Source: Smallanthus sonchifolius
Lineage: Eukaryota > Streptophyta > Magnoliopsida > Asterales > Asteraceae
Length of the DNA stretch: 64,000 bases
Direction of reading: 5' to 3'
Assembly (NCBI GenBank): GCA_023525975.1
Contig: CM042035.1
Location: 34,935,001-34,999,000 of the forward strand
The translations under genes were made by a program, and so were the position numbers. This document shows positions 22,724-33,245 of this stretch, piece after piece (the stretch's first letter is position 1; each line of letters begins with the position of its first letter). Under the pieces are notes generated by a model, which saw only the letters and a list, made by a program, of their open reading frames with translations, made no database searches and was not told the origin of the DNA.

Positions 22724-23720
22724 CTCTTCCTCCTTGTTCCACAATAGGGGAGCCTACGAAACTCATCATTACGCTAGTCGTTATGGCCATTCGTGGCTAA
22801 AACTTCTTTGTATTGCTAGGGTGAAGATGATGTTTGGTGAATGTTAATGTTTAATATATTAATGAAGTGATATGTTTATGTCTTTAACTAATTCGTCCTC
22901 AAAAACCATCTTTTGATGGGCTTTTATTATTGTCTAAATCCGTCTTTATATTTGTGAGTGTCTTGATTTTAAAGAGTAAGATCGTATAACCCTTTTTAAT
23001 CGAACTTCCTTTGAAACTCGTACGTCTTTATATGAACAGAGATTGATAAGCCAAGGCTTGGTCTATACTTCTAAAATCGTACGTTTTTATACGAGACTAT
23101 TATGCGACCAAGAATTGGTGAACTCATGTTGGGAACGGTACGTCTTTATTCTTGGTACCAGTGTTACACCACCTCCTGGGGAGCAAAATATAATCACATA
23201 TTTAACTTTATTATAAAGCATTTTGAGTCCGATGTCTTAAACCTACCCGGAGATGACTATTCTATGGGTTGAGGGTAAATGTTGTCCCTAACAGGAGGCA
23301 CAACCACTTTTTAAAGAATATAATTTACAAATCAAATGTAGTGAGGACAAGGCTCTAGCGGTGACCCGGGTCACAAGTTTGTAGTAGTTATACCACTGAT
23401 TTAGTTAACTTAACATTATCACGTACCAAGCTGATTCGAATCTCGAAGCAATATATTCCGCAATCTGATCATGTTCGCTTTATTTACTTTACTACTATTT
23501 ACAATTCTGCTAGTTACATTTCTGCTACACACTTAGCGCACATTTTTACTTTTATGTTATTTACTTCACCGTCATTTACTTTTCTGCTTCACAAGCACAC
23601 AAAACCCACTCACTAATTAATCTGGCTAAACGATAACAAAAGTTGAGTACCGGAACTCGACCGTGTCCATTGGTTCGATACTTGGTTCTTACCCAACTAT
23701 ATTATGCTGCGATAGGTACA
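22724..23720 (+). mobile_element. E3 LTR, right part
   Basis: Sequence after G2 running to GCTGCGATAGGTACA. The end resembles Tat-lineage LTR termini, from memory. Together with 13471-14012 it would form an LTR of about 1.54 kb. Five-base flanks are CTAGG (left) and CTTTG (right), not a clean duplication. No gene seen. Confidence 0.45.
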
Positions 23721-23723
23721 CTT

Positions 23724-24585
23724 TGTTGGATCAATATGCCCAAGGATTAACATCTATTAATGTTCCTATTAATATGTGATCCCAAAGGGTCACACACTAA
23801 GCAATATTATCAAGGACTTGTATAAATTAGATTTATGCGCTATAACCTCTATCAAGATGTTTATGTGGAATCATTGGAACACAAATAACATAGGTTATGA
23901 CATATATATTAGCATGTATATTTATTAAATGATCTATCAATTTAGATTGATATTAATTTTATTTAACCATATATTGTAACATGTTGTAAGTGTGAATAAC
24001 CAATACACACTCATGTATAATCTAGTTACAATTCTATGTTTAAATGATTTCATATGAACTATTATAGTTAGAAAACACAATGATATCACATAACAACTTC
24101 TAGTACATGTTGTACATAGAAATAACTAAAGAATTGCCAACACTATACTTTTTTGCTTGCCCACTATTGTGGCCGAGATTTATGGCAGCATCATGGTTGG
24201 TGTTGTTGGCCATTCTTGTGTCCCATTCTTGCTTGTATTACACACAAGATATCATGGATAGGTATGGGACACATTGCTATTTATCACCACAAACTCTTGC
24301 CTATATAATAAAGCTTATAAGACATGAGAATCATGCCTTTTTCTTCCTCAAAAATCTCGACAGAAACATAGTGTTTTCTGTCCACATTTTAAGCTCCTAA
24401 AACAAGTGTGTTTGAGTGTTATTAAAAGGCTTGAACAATATACTAACTAACTTTAACCTTAGGGCTAGTTATTTAGTTGTTCTTGTTGTGTGTTTATAGC
24501 AATTTTCTTTTCATCTTGGATCATCTTTTGGTTAGAAACAAGAAGGTGTTCTTGAGGATTCAACAAGCTTACAAGTGAGGTTATC
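23724..24585 (+). mobile_element. Copia-like LTR fragment
   Basis: Starts TGTTGGATCAATATGCCC and runs to the insertion of G1. There is no coding support; an open frame of 97 codons at 24107 lies in LTR-like sequence and is not credible. The other end is not visible. Confidence 0.4.
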
Positions 24586-27266
24586 TGTCACACCCCCAAA
24601 TTCCTCTAACGGAGTTTTACCGTTTGGGAGGTGACACACCAGGATCTCAGTCATTAGTTACATCGAACGACTCTACATGGGACTCAAATGAAAATATCAT
24701 ATTAATCAGAGTTTAATGCGGAAGCGTAAAGAAAAGTAAATGCGCAAAATACACGCGCCCAAAAAGTCCAAAAGTCCAAACCAAACATAATTCAAAACAA
24801 AGTCCAAACAATTTAATAAAACATCAATCAATAGGAGAATCCCATGCATGTCCTATATGTGCACCTGTGCCTTATCTTAGCGACCTGAGAAAACATGTAA
24901 GAAAAGATGTCAACACGAGGTTGATGAGTTCACAGGTTTCAATATATAAATAAACGTTTACCAGATTTTTGATCATTCAATATGTATCCATAGGTAGCTA
25001 ACCTATATTCATGTTTAACTTAAGCGCTCGCAACTGAATCTGACTGTTTGTTTATTTGCCTCCTGCCAGGTCTATCAACTCTGGCGATGTAAGTAGGATA
25101 ACATTTCACATGTTCGACCTCAATTCGAGTTAGCGCGACTAACGCGGGTGGGATTTGTCAAACCCAGTAGTACTACTAAACATTACCTCGCTAAGATCCA
25201 TATTAAGGGCTCGATGTGTGTTGAGGACTTTCAGTGATAGCGTGTTACGCTTAGCTTTAACATTGATAACATATGAATTACGAAGATCTCAAAATAGTTG
25301 AATCATGTTTTCTTCCCCAAGTTAAAACAGTAAAAGGGGCCGTGAAAAATCACCTGAACGGCGTAGGTAGTTCACATTAGAATACGATTGGAACCACGAG
25401 TGTTAGCCTGCAACGGCTTACGTATGCCCTAGAATTATACACATAATAACTAGGGATACAATGGAATATGTGACGACAACATGGGAGATTGAACGTCCTA
25501 AAGTAACGCTCTAATAATCAAGAGTAGACGAACGTGTCCACGGGAATAAGAATTCTTTAATTAGTAATTAAGATGTATACGTTACGCGACGAATGACAAA
25601 ACAATATATAATAAATATATTCGAGCGTTTTGTCGTTAACTAGAAATCTAGGAAAATAATATAATTTATTATTTTATTTTTAAGTTTAGCGAAGTAACGT
25701 AAACAATTAACTTGCTTGACAAAAATAATAATTTATTATTTTTATTTGAGGATGTAACGATTGTAAATAATACGAATAATTATATTATTTATAACTTTGA
25801 AACGTTACAAAAAATGTTTATGAACGTGATGAAAATAATATATATATAAATATATTATTTTTAGTTGGAGTTTTGGGTTGAAAATAATATAAATATTATT
25901 TTATAAATGAGTTTTTAATAGTAAATATGGTTTACAACCCAAACCCGAGCCTATGGTTGTTTCCGGGTTTCAAAACACGTTAATATATTAATATAATATT
26001 ATAGGGTATTGATTTTATATTGAAATAGTAATAAAAACAATTTTTAAAAACAAAAGGGTGTGGAGAGACTCGAACCCGGGTCTCTCCCACACCAGCACAC
26101 ACTCTTAACCAGTCCCACCCGCTATGGTAATCGTAATAGGATTTGTATCTAACCGGTTTTAATCAAAGGTTCAAAGAGCCTCTTCCCCATTCTTAATCGC
26201 GATCGGCCATGACTAAAACCCACCAATTCGATCGCGATTTTTTGTTAATCGGGGTATAGCGAATCTAGGTGTGAGTTTAATTGAGAAAACATCGAGTTTA
26301 AGTCTGTTAATTATACTGATTAGAAACCGAAACCCTAGATTAGAACCCTAGATCGATTTGCTCAATTCTTGTAATATCCGTTGCTGGATTCATAGGGCTA
26401 ATGATCAGTGGAAGATTGCGAATCTGACCATATAAATAAATTTCATTTTGGTTAAGTCTAGGTTCGAAACCCCCAAATTGTTATATGAAGAACCCTAGAT
26501 TCCGGTTCTTGTAAAATTGAGTGTTGTTTGATTCAATTAACACGGGGCTTTCATTAAACTAAAAATTGCGAAACTAATAGTATGATTTAATTGAATTGAA
26601 AACGAGTCTAGAATCAAAAGCCCTAATTCGGATTTTGCATGAACCCTAGATTCTGGGTTTCGATCAATTCGATGTTATGAGCCCCGATAATCATAGGGCT
26701 TTCATTCAAGAGGTGGAGGCGAGTGTGCATGTGTGATTTGTTACCTGAATTGATGTCGAATTGAAGGAGAACGACTAGTGAGGGTTCCGACTTCGAGTGA
26801 TCACGTCTCTAATGATTCCGGCTAACTCTCCGACCAAACTGGTGCACAAAATAGCTTCTGGGATATGCGACTAAGGTGAGAGTGAGTTTGATTTGAGACG
26901 ACAATACTCAAATTCATCGAATTTGATGAAATGGTGTCCAAAGTCGACGGTTACGACATGATTGTCCATTAAGTGGATTTATTCGTGCAATGATGATGAT
27001 TAATTCGATGGTTAAGACCATTAATGGCCGAATTCGAGTAGTTTCAGTTTTGATTTACATTAAGGACATCATGGGACACGAATTTGATCAAGGTTATACG
27101 GTTTGACTTTCAAAAGTCAAACGAAATCAAGAATGGGTTAATCTCAGATTTAGTCCCTATAGTTTCATGCACATCAGTTTAGAAATTGGCAGAAACAGTC
27201 CCTGAATTTTGTAACTGAGTTAACTGAACTAACTGAGTTAGAGTGAGATAACTGGGTTTAAGTTAA
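24586..27266 (-). mobile_element. G1 3' LTR, main part (chromovirus, minus strand)
   Basis: Starts TGTCACACCCCC like N3; the other 34 bp of the LTR, ending GGGTGTCACA, are at 49572-49605, after M1. GTTAA at 27262-27266 and 49567-49571 is the target duplication of M1. Total LTR about 2.7 kb. Minus orientation is set by the integrase and chromodomain at 49740-50290. No gene in this stretch. Confidence 0.88.
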
Positions 27267-27717
27267 TGTAGGTCCCGATTCGTTGCGCGATGGATCTTTA
27301 GACTCGCGGTACGACACGGTGATAACGTGCGAAATCCATGATCAACGTGCAACATCTAACTCAATCAACAACGCAGTGTAAATAAACGCTTTGTATTACT
27401 ATAATCCTTGATTACAACAGTTCTCTCCAAAACACACACTTACACCTTTTTCTTCTCTAGTGTTCTTTTTCGTTCTTTGGAATATGAACTTGTAACTCCT
27501 ATTTATAGGAACACACAGCACCTTAAGCGAACTTAACAAGTTCGCCTCAAAGATGCTTACTCTATGAACTTATACAGAATTTTATCAACAGTTACAAAAC
27601 ATGTCCTAACAGATTCCCCTATAACTGTTGCTAACAATTCTATCAATTACAAGTCAAAGACTCTAGGACTAAGACATAATATCTTCAAGCTCGTTATCAC
27701 CAGAATATGCTCCAACA
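27267..27717 (-). repeat. M1 3' LTR (long M-type form)
   Basis: 451 bp. The minus-strand start TGTTGGAGCATATTCTGG follows a PPT (GGGGGAGTC). About 110 bp inside lies a second AGGGGAATC-TGTTAGGACATG, which matches the PPT/LTR start of P-type elements. TATA box (TATAAATA) at 27500-27507 and one palindrome at 27525-27547. One palindrome unit present in the 5' LTR is deleted here. Confidence 0.85.
27500..27507 (-). promoter_or_regulatory. TATA box of M-type LTR
   Basis: TATAAATA on the minus strand, just downstream of the palindrome at 27525-27547. Confidence 0.6.
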
Positions 27718-28871
27718 GACTCCCCCATGACAACAGCTTTAGAAGATCGTCATCCGTCTTCATATATCATCAAACACATTGTAGTCTTCATCTTGTTCAT
27801 CTGCACTTTCTCTTTCTATCTAGAAGAAAACTTGGTAGAAGGACCCCTTTTCAACTTCTGTCTGCAATATTCAGTTTATGCAAAGGAGAACAACCAACAA
27901 TAAACAACAATTAAGATTTCCATGGAAGCTGGAAAAATAAAATCTTTTTGATTTTTAAAACATAAGAAAGACAAAATCTTTTTGGTTTTTCAAACATAAG
28001 AAACACAAAATCTTTTTGGTTTTTCTCTATATAAACTGAAATGTAAAATACAAAATCACATCTTTTTGGTCGAACATCACGAGTAAGAAGATCATATCGG
28101 TAAAAACAATGCATCAATCACACATTTTGGATAAACATCCATATAATATCAAATGGTATCCTATGTCATTCTTTCAAGCCTTGACCAATCAAACCAATAT
28201 CTTTCAAGATTATCACACTCTATCTTTTCAAGACTTTCATATTGCATGTTATGATACTCGATAAACATTCAAAGAAAATAGGATCATGCTATGACACACA
28301 AATTCAAATTGTCAATATTATAAGATTTGAAACTAAAGCATCTCATTCCCACTTTCTTGTGAGTTAAGGTACCATTTAAGTATGAAATACAACTTGTACC
28401 CCACTAGTATGCCAACAGAAAGTAAATGCACTATCTTCAAGACATATGAGATTTTACTAAAGATTATCCGAATTTCCAGAATGAGGAGACATCACTTAGC
28501 ACATGAATAGCAGAATCCGAATTGGATTGTATAGGAATCAATGAGATTCAGAATCGAATGATTCAATATCTTGGCTTATATATGTGGAATCATAAGATTC
28601 AGGTACGTGGATCCAACTGTTATCTGGATTATGAATTCAATGGAATTAGTAAATATGATTTATCAATATGTTCCAAGGGCTAGTATATGTTTGACAGATG
28701 TTGTCAAGTACATATCTTGATTATGCTTCAAATTGCATGCTTTTCGGGACATGGGCACTGAAGCAAATCGAATTAATATTGCTAAGGACATAACCCGAAA
28801 CTGATCTCATAGGACAATCTTTATTAAAAACTAATATTCTTTATCTGATAGTGATCTTTTAACACACACAC
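27718..28871 (-). other. M1 PPT and post-gag spacer, left of P1
   Basis: The minus-strand polypurine tract (GGGGGAGTC) lies at 27718-27726. The rest is noncoding and corresponds, inverted, to the post-pol spacer of P1 (about 37110-38050) and to 50829-51950 of M2. It ends in the CACACACAC run that was the P1 target. Short ORFs are chance. Confidence 0.75.
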
Positions 28872-28981
28872 TGTTAGGACATAGATTTGTAATGACAAAA
28901 GCTTGTAATAGTTAGATTTTATGTCTTTATGTTTTGTCATGAAATTGTAAAGTTGCTAAGTGTTTTTAGTAGTAAGCCTAG

Positions 28982-29106
28982 AGGCGAACTTAGTTAAGTT
29001 CGCCTGACCTATCAGAGGCGAACTTAATAAGTTCGCTTAGGCATAGCTGAGGCGAACTTGTTAAGTTCGCTTAGTCTGTTTCAGGCGAACTTAACTAAGT
29101 TCGCTT
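28982..29106. repeat. Four palindromes GCGAACTTAATAAGTTCGC in P1 5' LTR
   Basis: Copies at 28982-29005, 29016-29038, 29050-29072 and 29083-29106, a regular spacing of 33-34 bp. Arms GGCGAACTT and AAGTTCGC(C/T) are constant and the 3-6-base centre varies. They end about 17 bp before the TATA box. Identical copies are in the 3' LTR (about 42317-42441). Confidence 0.95.
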
Positions 29107-29122
29107 ACATCAGTTTTGGTTC

Positions 29123-29130
29123 TATATATA
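29123..29130 (+). promoter_or_regulatory. TATA box of P1 5' LTR
   Basis: TATATATA in TTCTATATATATCTG; transcription would start about 30 bp downstream, near the GGAGGGTTGAACAG block. Confidence 0.65.
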
Positions 29131-29355
29131 TCTGTTACAGAGTCATTAGACAGGAGGGTTGAACAGAATTGAACAATTTTCTGATTGAGTCTGTAACCAT
29201 TGTTTTTCTGAATATAATCGAAAAGTTTATTTACGCGTGTTGTTTTGGATTGTCGGTTAGTATACAAATCGGTAACGCGAAGGATTCCGCACTTCGTGTT
29301 ATATCAACGTCATATCACGAGTTTGATCAGTAGCTAAGTTACCTGGACCTACAAG

Positions 29356-29367
29356 TGGTATCAGAGC
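29356..29367 (+). other. P1 primer binding site (initiator Met-tRNA)
   Basis: TGGTATCAGAGC, 2 bp after the LTR, an exact match to the complement of the plant initiator Met-tRNA 3' end. Confidence 0.95.
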
Positions 29368-29909
29368 AAAGTGCTCGTGAATTTAGTACGATTCTTGGTG
29401 ATAATTGACGGTTTTTGTGTACAATTCGACAAGATTTTCAACATTCTTGAAGTTTCTGCAACAATGGCGTTTTTCAAGTTCTTGAAGACTGTTTCTTGAC
29501 TGAATTCGTGATTTTGGAAGTGTAATTGACGAAATTAGACCGATAAAACTGTTACATTTGTTAAAATTCATAATCCTACTGATCAATTTCCTTAAATTCC
29601 ATCAATTCGCTGAGAAATCATGAATTTTGAAGGCTTCGGTTTGTGTTTGGTTGAAGACTCTGATTGATTCTGTTACAGCAGTTTAAGCGAACTTGCTGAG
29701 TTCCTGTTCAAGTGAACTTATTAAGTTCGCTTCTCACATTTCAAGCGAACTTAGCTGTTAAGCGAACTTACCAGATTTCCTCCTTAAGCGAACTTGTCTT
29801 GTTCGCCTGATATTAAGTTCGCTTAGTACTCCCTAAAGCGAACTTATTAAGTTCGCCTGAGGGTAAAGAAGTTCAGTACTTAGAAAATTTTTCAGAAATT
29901 TTTTTTAAC
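29368..29909 (+). other. P1 leader with palindrome half-sites
   Basis: Untranslated leader. Between 29683 and 29858 it holds about nine AAGCGAACTT / AAGTTCGC(T/C) units, some paired as full palindromes (for example 29836-29858). They are the same motif as in the LTR but less regular. Short ORFs are chance. Confidence 0.8.
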
Positions 29910-32900
29910 ATGGCAAATATGGTTCAAGTCACAAACATGTTCAATTATGACAATGAGATTGGTACATCTCAAAAACCTCCGAAGTTGCTAAATCTATCTG
30001 ATTATTCAAATTGGAAAGATCGGTTTGATCAATTCGTATCTTTTACCGATACTAGTTTGTGGATTCCAATTTTGGAAGGATATACACACCCTACTTATTC
30101 ATGGATGGGAAAAGATGATGTTCCAAAACCAGTGTCTGCTTTATCTACTGAAGAGAAGCTGTTATTTGATCGAGAAAAGAAAGCAATGGCTAGCATTTCC
30201 ATGTCTCTACCAAAGGAAATTTATCACAGTTTTAAACAGTTCAAGTCTTCTCAACAGCTGTGGGAAGCTCTACAGAAAAGGTGTGAAGGGAGTTTAGATG
30301 TTAAGAAAAGTAGAAAAGAATTACAAAAGAAGCAGTTCCTAGTTTTTAAACATTTTCAGAATGAATCTTTGGATGATCTTGCTACAAGATTCTATCATCT
30401 TCTTAGTGAACTGGATAGTGCATCTGTGGTATATGAGACTGAGGAAATAAATGATAAATTCTTGGAGGCTTTACCATCAAAGTTTGATGTGTATACGGTT
30501 TTGATCAAGGAAAATGTTAAGTACAAAACCATGTCTCTTGAAGAAGTTCTAGGGAAGATCCAGTCACATGACATGAATTTGAAAAAGAAAGAGACTAATT
30601 TGGAGCATATCCAGGATCCCTCGATGTATTTTGCCAAATCTGTTGGTAAATCTGGTACTGGTGTAGCATTCTTTTCTGGTGATGCTCAAGAATCTTCAAA
30701 TGAAAAGTGTTCTGGAGTTCCAACTTATTCTGGCCATTCAAGCAATTCTGGATTTTCTGCTACTACTGCTTCAACATCATCTGGATCTCATGTGAATCAG
30801 AAAGTTGCTGATGATTATCTTGCTATGTTTTCTTCATTCATGGCATCATATGAAAATTTCATTGGAGGTAAAATACATGATCCTGAGGTTATAGAAGAAG
30901 ATTTCAAACAGATTGACCCTGTTGATCTGGAAGAAATGAATATCCAATGGAATATGGCAATGTTGATGCGACAGCAGAGAACTGGTAGGAAATATATTGG
31001 TTCAAATAGTCGATCGCGTATGGGGTTTGATAAGAGCAAAGTTAGGTGTTACAACTGCCAAGAGTATGGTCACTTTGCTAAGGAGTGTGTGAAGCCAAAG
31101 GTAGAATTTGATTCTCAAAAGAAGCAATCTAACTTTCAGCATAATAGGAATCAGTCACATGGTTCATCTGGTAATCAAAATCATGGTCCTTCTGGTAATA
31201 CAAATCATGCATCTGCTTCATCAGCTTTAGTTGCTCAAAATGACGAAAACTATGATTGGAGCATTCATCTGGAAGATTTGGTGGGTGCTGTGAGTCAGGC
31301 TTTTGTTGCAGAAATTCATTCAGAAAAACCGAAGGAGTCTACTGATGATGAAAGTTCTAGTGATGATTCGTGTGATAGTGATAGTGTTCCAAGTGTTGAT
31401 GATGAGGAAGAAAAAGGGCAAAATATTGATTCTGATGATGTGACAAGGGTTGAACAGAATTGAACAATTGTCTGATTGAGTCTGTAACCATTGTTTTTCT
31501 GAATATAATCGAAAAGTTTATTTACGCGTGTTGTTTTCGATTGTCGGTTAGTATACAAATCGGTAACGCGAAGGATTCCGCACTTCGTGTTATATCAACG
31601 TCATATAACGAGTTTGATCAGTAGCTGAGTTACCTGGACCTACAAGTGGTATCAGAGCAAAGTGCTCGTGAATTTAGTACAATTCTTGGTGACAAGGGTT
31701 GCTGATGAGGAAATTGTTCTTACAGAAAATACTTCAGTTGGTGATGATGCAGAAAATATTCCAATTGCCAAAGTATTCATGGCAGATATGTCTGACCCGA
31801 CTAAGGTAAAAGACTCTGTTTATGATATATTTTGTTCTAACTGTATTTCTATTAAAAATAAAATGCAAAAGGTCAGGGATGATAACACCAATTTGATTTG
31901 TGACATGAAATCAATGCATTCAGTAAATCAAAAACTGAAAGATAATGATAAACTGTGCATTGATAGAATTGAGTCTTTGAAAAGAGACTTAAATTCTCTT
32001 GGGTTAAAATACAAAGAGCAGGGTTATCATCTTGATATGGCTTATGCTGAAATTGAAAAACAAAATGAAGTAGTTGCCCAAAAGAACAAGGAAATTTCGG
32101 AAAAAGAATCTGAGGTGATAAAGTTACATAGAAAGCTGGAACAGTTTGAGAATTCATCTGTAGTGTTGGATTATTTTAATGCTAATGCTGATCCCACAAA
32201 AAGGGTTGCTGGTATTGGGTTTGTTCCTGCTCCATTCAATGGGAATTATGTAGTTGAGCCTGAAATAATTCATGAAGAGGAGATTGATCCCAAGACAGTA
32301 TTAAAAGTGAATCCAGTGACGGGTGAAGACATGGTGTATGATTCTGATACAGAGGATGAAGTATTTGATGATTCAAAGGTTGAAGGCATTCCGAGAGAGG
32401 TGAAAATTGATGAACCAAAGATTGTGAAGAATGTTACTCGGGATAGGTGCATCTTGACAGAACCTGAAGAGGTGAAGGTGGTTCAAACTAAACTTTCTCC
32501 AATATTAAAGTCAAGTGGGTTTGTTGCGGCTGGTTTTCAAAAAGTGAATTCTTCAAAGGTGCCAAAACAGACTTATGTTCCTAAGAAGCCGGTTAATTGT
32601 TCTGGGCATTCATCCGAAGCGTCTTCTTCTGATGGTTCTTCAAATTCAAAGAAAACACCTTATTTTAGAACTTATCACGAACAAAGAGTGTGTTTTCACT
32701 GCAATGAAGTTGGTCATATTTTGATTAATTGTCCATCCAAGAACAAGGGTAAAATGAAGGCTGTTCCTTCATAACCGAAAGTGGTGAAAATTCTAAAAAG
32801 AAAAGATGAGGGAAAGTTGTCTTTCAGTCTGGAGAAAAATATGACTGATCATTCTTTTGTTAAATCCCATGGATTTAAACAACAGAATTTATTAAATGCT

Positions 32901-33227
32901 AAATCTTTTGTTTGTAAAGAGAAATTTGAGATTCCAAAAGCAGGGATTTCAAAAGATACTTTTCAAGAGGTTAAATTGTCAAGACCTCAAAGAAGACGGA
33001 GAAACAGAAAATTAAAGAAAATTTTAAAAACATCTGAATCTGAAAATAATTTTTCAAATAATGTTTCTAAAAATAATAAAAATGGTTCTTCTTTGAAAAG
33101 GTCTGATTATCAAACTTCTGTTCCAACAGTGAATGATAAAATTGATTGTAAATTACAAGAAGTAGTTTATTTTGATCAATCGAGACGACCCAAGACCACG
33201 ATGGCTTGGGTTCCACTTTCTAACTGA
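29910..33227 (+). pseudogene. P1 Gag (Sirevirus), interrupted
   Basis: Starts MANMVQVTNMF at 29910. N-terminal copia Gag (UBN2-like) domain with YSNWKDRFDQF, ILEGYTHPTY, ISMSLPKEI and LWEALQKRCEGS, then FLEALPSKFD. CCHC zinc knuckle CYNCQEYGHFAKEC at about residue 380 (31047). An acidic DDESSSDDS region, a long coiled coil (about 31840-32150), a second zinc knuckle CFHCNEVGHILINC at 32691 and a basic SRPQRRRRNRKLKK tail. The frame is broken by the 249-bp LTR/PBS/leader insert at 31441-31689 and by CAA to TAA at 32772-32774. Compared with P2, 15 bp are missing before GRKYIG. It ends VPLSN-stop (TGA, 33225-33227). Gag would package the RNA. Confidence 0.93.
31441..31689 (+). repeat. LTR-end/PBS/leader fragment inserted in P1 gag
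   Basis: Net insert of 249 bp, flanked by a 13-bp repeat GTGACAAGGGTTG (31440-31452 and 31689-31701). It matches the LTR from GGGTTGAACAG to its end, the PBS (31646-31657) and the first about 30 bp of the leader. P2 has uninterrupted gag here (about 57735), which proves it is an insertion. 249 is divisible by three, but the insert brings a stop at 31461-31463. Confidence 0.93.
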
Positions 33228-33245
33228 TTCTCGTTGTTTATGTAG

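Larger units (their letters stand above)
28872..29353 (+). repeat. P1 5' LTR
   Basis: TGTTAGGACATAG...GACCTACA, 482 bp. Contains four palindromes at 28982-29106 and a TATA box at 29123. It differs from the 3' LTR at a T/G in the ATT(T/G)TCTGATTG segment and an A/G near the end. Confidence 0.95.

Noticed and set aside
24107..24400. 97-codon ORF with a hydrophobic stretch
   Set aside because: Lies in a copia-like LTR fragment; no recognisable domain and no start context.
28982..29106. CRISPR-like regular repeats
   Set aside because: Repeats of 23-24 bp at 33-34-bp spacing with about 10-bp gaps, in a plant LTR promoter; no cas genes and the same array occurs in each LTR copy.
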